The notes below the pieces were generated by a model that did not search any database, was not told where the DNA came from, and saw only the letters and a list, made by a program, of their open reading frames with translations. Source: Beijerinckiaceae bacterium (GTDB lineage: Bacteria; Pseudomonadota; Alphaproteobacteria; Rhizobiales; Beijerinckiaceae). Taken from it: DNA of 6,416 nt. Shown here piece by piece: positions 1-4,265 of this stretch. The position numbers and the translations under genes are program-made. Positions within the stretch are counted from its first letter, which is position 1; the number at the start of each line of letters is the position of its first letter. The stretch lies in the NCBI GenBank assembly GCA_027346205.1, contig DAIESR010000012.1, positions 1-6,416 on the forward strand, given 5' to 3'.

Positions 1-123
1 CCGATCCATTGGCCGGATTTCGATCGGCAAGCCTTTGCCGAGGCGTTGGCCGAATTCGCGGCGCGCGACCGGCGGTTCGGCGGCGTGACCTTGCGGCCGC
101 AGAATGCTAAAGTGGAAATATGA
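1..123 (+). CDS. uppS: Undecaprenyl diphosphate synthase, C-terminal end (partial)
   Basis: The frame starting at base 1 is open for 40 codons and ends at TGA 121-123; the N-terminal part lies outside the window. The visible tail begins PIHWPDFD and continues through an alanine-rich helix to RDRRFGGV. This matches the C-terminus of cis-prenyltransferases of the UppS family, where E. coli has WPDFDEQDF and later RERRFGG. UppS is a cytosolic enzyme that adds eight IPP units to farnesyl diphosphate in cis, giving the C55 lipid carrier for peptidoglycan and O-antigen precursors. The active-site aspartate and substrate-binding arginines are upstream and cannot be checked. Being followed by cdsA and dxr is the usual alphaproteobacterial order and supports the call. 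The short tail after RFGG (about 14 residues, ending in AKVEI) is unremarkable. Confidence 0.88.
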   Translation, partial: PIHWPDFDRQAFAEALAEFAARDRRFGGVTLRPQNAKVEI

Positions 124-175
124 TGCGAATTCCGCTGGTCCGGGACCTGCTTTAGCCCCAGGTGCTACCCATATT

Positions 176-193
176 GGCGCCGCGGCGCCTTTT
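176..193. repeat. 14-base GC palindrome followed by four T (uppS-cdsA spacer)
   Basis: GGCGCCGCGGCGCC at 176-189 is a perfect palindrome. It can fold as a 5-bp stem (GGCGC/GCGCC) with a CGCG loop and is followed by TTTT at 190-193. This resembles a weak intrinsic terminator or attenuator between uppS and cdsA. The stem is short and the T-run is only four, so read-through into cdsA is likely. The rest of the 124-252 spacer shows no convincing gene. Confidence 0.35.
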
Positions 194-252
194 GTGCCTC
201 GTCTTGGAGTTCGGGTGGGCTGCGTGCAACCGCAAGCCGCCAGGATTGGAAG

Positions 253-1212
253 ATGCACAGTGAAGCTCAGCGAGCAGAAGGCCTCATGACCATTCCTGCC
301 GAGGTGCCGGAACCCATGTCCACCTCCGGCGGCATAGATGCGCCAGCCCCGGTGTCGAAATCCGCGTTGCTGCGTGCCCGGCTTTCCGATCTTGGACCGC
401 GGATCGTCTCGACGCTTGTTCTCGTCGTTGGCGCGATTGCGAGCGTAGTGAGCGGCGGTCTCGTTTTCGTCCTTGTTTGGGTGGCCGCGTGCCTCGTGGT
501 GCATTTCGAATGGCAGCGTCTCGTCGGCGGGCTGCGTCATGTTGTGCGCTTCGTGCCCGGGTCGCTCGCGGTCATTGCCGCTGCGCTCCTGGCTGATTCG
601 AACAACGGCGGTCTGGCGGTGATCGTGTTGGGTCTCGGCGCGCTGGCGAGCGCCTATCTGGCGGAGGACGGAAAACGCATCTGGAGCGCCGCGGGCGTTG
701 TCTATGCCGGCAGCCTGTTTGTCGCGCTCTCGGCGCTGCGCCTGTCGTTTCCATTCGGTCCGCGTGCTATCGGCTGGCTTTTCGCGGTTGTGTGGAGCAC
801 GGATGTCGTGGCTTATTTCGCCGGACGCTTGATTGGCGGGCCGAAACTTCTGCCCCGCATCTCTCCGTCCAAGACTTGGGCCGGGACGCTTTGCGGCATT
901 TTTGGCGGCGCCTTGATCGGCTCTTTGTTTCTGATTCTAGCCGCGCATATCACCCGGCTCGAGACGCCAGCGCCGATATTCGTGCTTTTCCTTCTCGGTC
1001 TCATGACCGGAGCGGTGGCGCAGGCTGGAGATCTTTTCGAGTCCTGGATGAAGCGCTGCTTCGGCGCCAAAGACTCCGGTCATTTGATCCCCGGCCACGG
1101 CGGTCTGATGGACCGGCTCGACGGCTTTATAGCCGCCGCCATTTGGGTGACGGTCCTCGGCGCATTGCGGGGATTTCCTTCGCCGGCGGAAGGCTTGTTT
1201 CATTGGATGTGA
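253..1212 (+). CDS. cdsA: Phosphatidate cytidylyltransferase (CDP-diglyceride synthase)
   Basis: An inner-membrane enzyme that makes CDP-diacylglycerol and pyrophosphate from phosphatidic acid and CTP, the branch point to all phospholipids. The 319-residue product is rich in hydrophobic segments (roughly residues 50-84, 101-138, 143-163, 171-190, 213-232, 240-257 and 291-306). It carries the family signature at residues 264-290: S264-x-x-K-R, then K-D, then H282-G-G and D287-R-L-D290. A second conserved block has D184 in a TDVVAYFAGR stretch and SPSKTW at 204-209, matching the E. coli DSGAY and SPGKTW blocks. These residues bind metal and nucleotide in characterised family members. The protein is longer than the usual 270-290 residues because of a proline/alanine-rich N-terminus of about 45 residues. 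ATG 253 has AGGA seven bases upstream; ATG 286 (preceded by AGAAGG) and ATG 316 are alternative starts giving 308 or 298 residues. The stop lies 14 bases before dxr, suggesting co-transcription. Confidence 0.93.
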   Translation: MHSEAQRAEGLMTIPAEVPEPMSTSGGIDAPAPVSKSALLRARLSDLGPRIVSTLVLVVGAIASVVSGGLVFVLVWVAACLVVHFEWQRLVGGLRHVVRFVPGSLAVIAAALLADSNNGGLAVIVLGLGALASAYLAEDGKRIWSAAGVVYAGSLFVALSALRLSFPFGPRAIGWLFAVVWSTDVVAYFAGRLIGGPKLLPRISPSKTWAGTLCGIFGGALIGSLFLILAAHITRLETPAPIFVLFLLGLMTGAVAQAGDLFESWMKRCFGAKDSGHLIPGHGGLMDRLDGFIAAAIWVTVLGALRGFPSPAEGLFHWM

Positions 1213-1216
1213 GGAT

Positions 1217-1221
1217 GGAAG
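1217..1221 (+). promoter_or_regulatory. Ribosome binding site deciding the dxr start
   Basis: GGAAG at 1217-1221 lies five bases before ATG 1227. The earlier in-frame ATG at 1215 has only GAGG touching it, too close to act as a Shine-Dalgarno, so ATG 1227 is preferred. The site sits just after the cdsA stop, which would favour translational coupling. Confidence 0.55.
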
Positions 1222-1226
1222 AAAAC

Positions 1227-2468
1227 ATGGCGGGACAGGCTGAACTGCGGCGTGACGCGGCTGATAGAGAAGTAACGGATGCCGGGTTTGCAGCGGCCAA
1301 TGATGCCGCTCCACGCTCCGTCGTGATCCTCGGCGCGACAGGATCGATCGGCAAATCGACAGCCGATATTATTGCGAACTCGAACGGGGCATTCACAGTC
1401 GCGGCGGTTGCCGGCGGTCGTGATCCGATTGCGCTGGCACGTGTGGCGCGCGATCTTGGTGCGTGTTTCGCCGCTCTCGCCGATCCTGCCGGCTATGCCG
1501 AATTGAAGGAAGCTTTGGCCGGCACAAATATCCAGGTGGCGGCGGGCCCGGAGGCGGTGATCGAGGCCGCGCTCTATCCGTCCGATATGGTGATGGCGGC
1601 GATCGCCGGCACCGCGGGCGTGGAGCCGACCTATGCGGCGCTGTCCGCCGGCCGCACCGTCGCTCTGGCCAATAAGGAATGTCTGGTCTGCGCGGGACCG
1701 GCTTTTATCCGCCAAGCTGCGGCGATGGGGACGATGCTTCTGCCGGTCGACAGCGAGCACAATGCGATTTTCCAGGCGATGGGCGACGCGGATCGCGCCA
1801 TGATCGAGATGATGACGCTCACCGCCTCCGGCGGTCCGTTTAGGACATGGACGGCTGAGGCTATCACTAAGGCTACGCCCGAACAGGCCTTGCAGCATCC
1901 GAACTGGTCGATGGGTCCGAAGATCACGGTCGATTCCGCCGGCCTTATGAACAAAGGCTTGGAAGTTATTGAAGCACACTACCTTTTTGGGGTCGAGGCA
2001 GCGCGGCTCGATGTGCTCGTTCATGCCCAGTCGGTGGTCCATGGGCTTGTTGCCTTCCGCGACGGATCGGTGACCGCGGGTCTTGCGGCCCCCGATATGC
2101 GCGTGCCGATCGCTCACTGCCTGTCCTATCCGCGGCGGATTTCGACTGGTGCCCGCCGTCTCGACCTCGCGAGCGTCGGCCAATTGACCTTCGAGCGGCC
2201 GGATTATGCGCGCTTTCCCGCTTTGCGGGTGGCGCTCGACGCTTTGCGCACGGGATGTGGCACCCCGACCGTGCTCAATGCCGCCAATGAGATCGCAGTC
2301 GAGGCCTTCCTCGCTCGCCGCATCTCTTTCCATGAGATCGCCAGCCTCGTCGAGCGGACTTGCGAGGCGGCGCTCGCCGATGGCACGGCGCATGAGCCAC
2401 AATCTGTTGCGGATGCATTGGCCATTGACCATATGGCCAGAGAAAGGTCGCGCGCCCTATTGGCGTAA
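1227..2468 (+). CDS. dxr: 1-deoxy-D-xylulose 5-phosphate reductoisomerase
   Basis: A cytosolic NADPH-dependent enzyme that rearranges and reduces DXP to 2-C-methyl-D-erythritol 4-phosphate, the first committed step of the MEP isoprenoid pathway and the target of fosmidomycin. From ATG 1227 it is 413 residues (E. coli Dxr is 398). The N-terminal NADPH fold has GATGSIGKST at residues 36-45. K150 in the NKE block corresponds to E. coli K125. The metal ligands are D175 and E177 in LPVDSEHNAIFQ and E246 in MNKGLE, matching E. coli D150, E152 and E231. HPNWSMG and LNAANEIAVEAFL complete the family blocks. The stretch between the metal motif and SGGPF is about ten residues shorter than in E. coli, which accounts for the offset change. 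A 25-residue hydrophilic extension precedes the nucleotide fold. The gene begins 14 bases after cdsA and ends in tandem stops TAA-TAG. The same frame stays open back to 792 inside cdsA, but no start there is credible. Confidence 0.96.
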   Translation: MAGQAELRRDAADREVTDAGFAAANDAAPRSVVILGATGSIGKSTADIIANSNGAFTVAAVAGGRDPIALARVARDLGACFAALADPAGYAELKEALAGTNIQVAAGPEAVIEAALYPSDMVMAAIAGTAGVEPTYAALSAGRTVALANKECLVCAGPAFIRQAAAMGTMLLPVDSEHNAIFQAMGDADRAMIEMMTLTASGGPFRTWTAEAITKATPEQALQHPNWSMGPKITVDSAGLMNKGLEVIEAHYLFGVEAARLDVLVHAQSVVHGLVAFRDGSVTAGLAAPDMRVPIAHCLSYPRRISTGARRLDLASVGQLTFERPDYARFPALRVALDALRTGCGTPTVLNAANEIAVEAFLARRISFHEIASLVERTCEAALADGTAHEPQSVADALAIDHMARERSRALLA

Positions 2469-2471
2469 TAG

Positions 2472-2533
2472 CCGGCTTCCGGCATGGTAATAAATTAGTA
2501 ACCAAACTGAAGGGGCCGCGAACCGGCTTCCGG
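2472..2533. repeat. Two copies of an 11-base direct repeat in the dxr-rseP spacer
   Basis: CCGGCTTCCGG occurs at 2472-2482 and again at 2523-2533, 51 bases start to start. The first copy is part of a 5-bp hairpin (GCCGG-CTT-CCGGC, 2471-2483) directly after the dxr tandem stops. The second overlaps the perfect 10-base palindrome CTTCCGGAAG (2527-2536). Between them is the only AT-rich patch of the spacer (about 2484-2514). The arrangement could be a paired operator or two small transcript hairpins; the sequence alone does not say which. Confidence 0.5.
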
Positions 2534-2664
2534 AAGTCCTTGCCGCGATGAATCTGCCTTTAAGAGGCGGAATGTCGTTCGGTTCGGGCTGTGCGGGCGG
2601 AGTTAGAGCCCCTTTGCCTTGGTCGTTACCGTCGGCCTTGGGTCGAACGGCAGGAGTCGGCATG

Positions 2665-2687
2665 CGGGCCGGCGCCCGAATAGGAGG
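2665..2687 (+). promoter_or_regulatory. rseP Shine-Dalgarno with an adjacent small hairpin
   Basis: AGGAGG at 2682-2687 is a perfect Shine-Dalgarno, four bases before ATG 2692, and fixes the rseP start. Just upstream, CGGGC (2665-2669) can pair with GCCCG (2674-2678) around a CGGC loop, leaving three bases between stem and Shine-Dalgarno. The hairpin does not bury the ribosome site as drawn; any regulatory role is inference. Confidence 0.7.
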
Positions 2688-2691
2688 ACCG

Positions 2692-3819
2692 ATGTCGTTT
2701 ATCAGCCATTTGGGATCGATCGGTGGAACCATCGTCCCCTTCGCCTTCGTCCTCAGCGTCGTGATCTTTTTCCACGAACTCGGGCATTTCCTCGTCGGTC
2801 GCCTGTGTGGCGTCAAGGTCGACGCTTTCTCGTTGGGCTTCGGCCCTGAACTCTTCGCTTTCACCGATCGGGCCGGCACGCGCTGGCGTCTCGGCCTTTT
2901 GCCACTCGGCGGCTATGTGAAGTTCCATGGCGACGCCAATGGCGCTTCCATGAGCGATGAGGAAAACGTCGCGGCCATGCCGGCTGCCGAGCGGGCGGTG
3001 ACATTCTTCACCCAGAAAGTGTGGAAGCGCGCGGCTATCGTCGCAGCCGGACCCCTGGCCAATTTCGTCCTCGCGATCGTGATCTTCACGGGAATTTTTT
3101 ACGTTCACGGACGCGGCATGTTGATCCCGCAGATCGACAAGGTGGCGGCTGGCAGTGCGGCCGCGGCGGCGGGCTTCGCGCCCGGCGACACGATTGTGTC
3201 GATCGATGGCGCGAAAATCCAAAGCTTCGAGGATATGCAGAGGGTCGTGGAGGTCTCCAGTGATAAGGCCCTGGCCTTCGTCGTGGATCGGCACGGCAAG
3301 GAGATCACCCTGGTCGCGACACCGCGGCAGCGCGAGATCAAGACGGTGGTCGGCAAGACTCGTACCGGCGTCTTGGGAGTCGAAGCAAACGCCAGCGCCG
3401 CCAATTGGCACATTCAGCACTATGGCCTCATCGATTCGGCCCGTCTTGCGACCGGCGAGACCTGGTTCATTATCCGGCAGACCGGCACCTATGTCGGCGG
3501 CCTGTTTACCGGCCGCGAATCGACCGATCAATTGTCGGGACCGATCCGTATCGCCGAGGTCTCTGGCCAAATGGCCAAAATCAGCTTCGCAGCACTCCTC
3601 AATCTTGCCGCGGTTTTGTCGATTTCAATTGGGATCTTGAACCTCGTTCCGATTCCGCTGCTCGATGGGGGCCATCTCTTCTACTATGCCATCGAGGCGG
3701 TGCGGGGCAGGGCGCTGAACGAGAAGATTCAGCAAGTCGGGTTCAAGATCGGACTGACCCTGGTTGCCGGGCTGATGATTCTTGCAACCTATAATGATAT
3801 TTTGCGGCTCGTTCGTTGA
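2692..3819 (+). CDS. rseP: RseP-type site-2 zinc metalloprotease
   Basis: An inner-membrane intramembrane protease of the M50 family that cuts single-pass membrane proteins within their transmembrane segment. E. coli RseP acts on anti-sigma factor RseA and on leftover signal peptides, and Caulobacter MmpA is a related alphaproteobacterial protein. The 375-residue product has HELGH at residues 28-32 (zinc ligands H28 and H32, catalytic E29). The third ligand is D325 in NLVPIPLLDGGH (317-328). GPLANF is at 120-125 and the LPLGGYVKF edge strand lies between them. Membrane segments fall near residues 9-30, 112-134, 297-318 and 349-368. One PDZ domain is visible at about 147-212, containing GFAPGDTIVSIDG. 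E. coli RseP has about 450 residues and two PDZ domains, so one seems to be missing here. The start at ATG 2692 is chosen for its AGGAGG and because the first helix then begins near the N-terminus. The frame is open back to ATG 2548, but that extension has no ribosome site and no family match. The actual substrate cannot be read from this window. Confidence 0.94.
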   Translation: MSFISHLGSIGGTIVPFAFVLSVVIFFHELGHFLVGRLCGVKVDAFSLGFGPELFAFTDRAGTRWRLGLLPLGGYVKFHGDANGASMSDEENVAAMPAAERAVTFFTQKVWKRAAIVAAGPLANFVLAIVIFTGIFYVHGRGMLIPQIDKVAAGSAAAAAGFAPGDTIVSIDGAKIQSFEDMQRVVEVSSDKALAFVVDRHGKEITLVATPRQREIKTVVGKTRTGVLGVEANASAANWHIQHYGLIDSARLATGETWFIIRQTGTYVGGLFTGRESTDQLSGPIRIAEVSGQMAKISFAALLNLAAVLSISIGILNLVPIPLLDGGHLFYYAIEAVRGRALNEKIQQVGFKIGLTLVAGLMILATYNDILRLVR

Positions 3820-3821
3820 TT

Positions 3822-3923
3822 CCGGGACATGCTCCAGAGCCGATCCCGGCGATTTGGAATCGTTCGTGATCCATATGGTTGGGACAAATCGGCTCGATTT
3901 CAAATAGAGAGAACATGTCCTGG
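3822..3923. repeat. Imperfect palindromic element, about 102 bases, directly after rseP
   Basis: The ends CCGGGACATGCTC (3822-3834) and GAACATGTCCTGG (3911-3923) pair over 13 positions with one G-U wobble and one mismatch. Inside there are two competing stems. GAGCCGAT (3837-3844) pairs perfectly with ATCGGCTC (3888-3895). Alternatively ATTTGGAATCG (3852-3862) pairs with CGATTTCAAAT (3895-3905) over 11 positions with one wobble. The two inner stems cross, so they exclude each other in a simple fold. A perfect palindrome CCATATGG sits at 3871-3878. The element starts three bases after the rseP stop. The ends built on a CATG core, the nested symmetry and the position just after a stop resemble small interspersed palindromic elements common in Rhizobiales genomes. 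That family match is inference and no copy number can be seen in this window. It could also act as a transcript-end hairpin for rseP. Confidence 0.65.
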
Positions 3924-3965
3924 TTTCGCAGGGGAACAACCCTTTGGCATTGTTTCATTAAGCAT

Positions 3966-3991
3966 GATGCGTGACTTGCCCGCCACGCATC
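3966..3991. repeat. Perfect 8-bp inverted repeat with 10-base loop
   Basis: GATGCGTG (3966-3973) and CACGCATC (3984-3991) are exact reverse complements around a 10-base loop. There is no T-run afterwards (TTCGAAAACG follows), so it is a poor intrinsic terminator on the + strand. It could be an operator for a dimeric regulator or an RNA hairpin. It lies about 100 bases upstream of the candidate bamA promoter. Confidence 0.5.
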
Positions 3992-4074
3992 TTCGAAAAC
4001 GACGGGCCGGAGGATAACTCCATTTGCAGGATTGCATAAACCTTGTAGAAGCAGAGCCTGCAGTAAGGTGATCG

Positions 4075-4103
4075 TTAACGTCAGCCATGCTGCACAATAT
4101 ACG
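4075..4103 (+). promoter_or_regulatory. Candidate housekeeping promoter for bamA
   Basis: TTAACG (4075-4080) and TATACG (4098-4103) are separated by 17 bases and each matches four of six positions of the sigma-70 -35 and -10 consensus. Transcription would start near 4110, giving a bamA leader of about 155 bases. Spacing is ideal but the hexamers are only fair, so this is a candidate, not a firm call. Confidence 0.35.
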
Positions 4104-4157
4104 ATCGCAGAACCTTCAGTCTCCGGGGTCGAGGGACGGCGTCTTCCGATGCTGCGA

Positions 4158-4203
4158 CCCGCAGGCTTGGTAATAGGCATAGGCGGCAGTGGGGTCCTGC
4201 GGG
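4158..4203. repeat. Inverted repeat in the presumed bamA leader
   Basis: CCCGCAGG (4158-4165) and CCTGCGGG (4196-4203) are exact reverse complements around a 30-base loop. A second small stem, GCGGC/GCCGC (4212-4216 and 4222-4226), follows before the start codon. Together they would make the 5' leader of bamA structured; whether this regulates translation is unknown. Confidence 0.45.
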
Positions 4204-4265
4204 CGGAGCAGGCGGCCCTAAGCCGCGGTGTTGATCTGTGCGACAAAGGCGGGGACCGAGTGTAA

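Larger units (their letters stand above)
3820..4265. other. 446-base intergenic region between rseP and bamA
   Basis: No credible gene is seen here on either strand. It holds a large imperfect palindromic element (3822-3923), a perfect 8-bp inverted repeat (3966-3991), a candidate promoter (4075-4103), and a presumed bamA leader with another 8-bp inverted repeat (4158-4203) and a small GC hairpin (GCGGC 4212-4216 with GCCGC 4222-4226). The spacing is much longer than at the other junctions of the cluster, consistent with bamA having its own transcription start and with insertion of a repeat element. Confidence 0.75.

Noticed and set aside
104..289. 61-codon frame bridging uppS and cdsA
   Set aside because: It overlaps the real ends of both genes, runs through the GC palindrome, and has no ribosome site or family match.
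792..1226. Upstream extension of the dxr frame into cdsA
   Set aside because: This stretch overlaps the conserved C-terminal half of cdsA, its translation is Arg/Ser-rich without Dxr similarity, and a well-placed ribosome site supports ATG 1227.
1200..2432. 410-codon open frame on the - strand inside dxr
   Set aside because: It is fully antisense to a gene with all catalytic motifs; its translation is rich in Arg, His and Gly with no domain, as expected for the mirror of GC-rich codon usage.
2548..2691. 48-codon N-terminal extension of RseP
   Set aside because: It has no ribosome site and would place a Gly/Arg-rich tail before the first helix; AGGAGG before ATG 2692 is far stronger.
2626..3570. 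314-codon open frame on the - strand inside rseP
   Set aside because: Shadow of rseP; low-complexity charged translation and no ribosome site support.
3933..3954. Possible general-stress sigma factor (EcfG/RpoE2) promoter, GGAAC followed by GTT
   Set aside because: The distance between GGAAC (3933-3937) and GTT (3952-3954) is 14 bases, shorter than the 16-17 expected for this promoter class.
3829..4017. 62-codon frame after rseP
   Set aside because: It begins inside the terminal arm of the palindromic element and runs through two inverted repeats; the symmetry explains the sequence better than coding.
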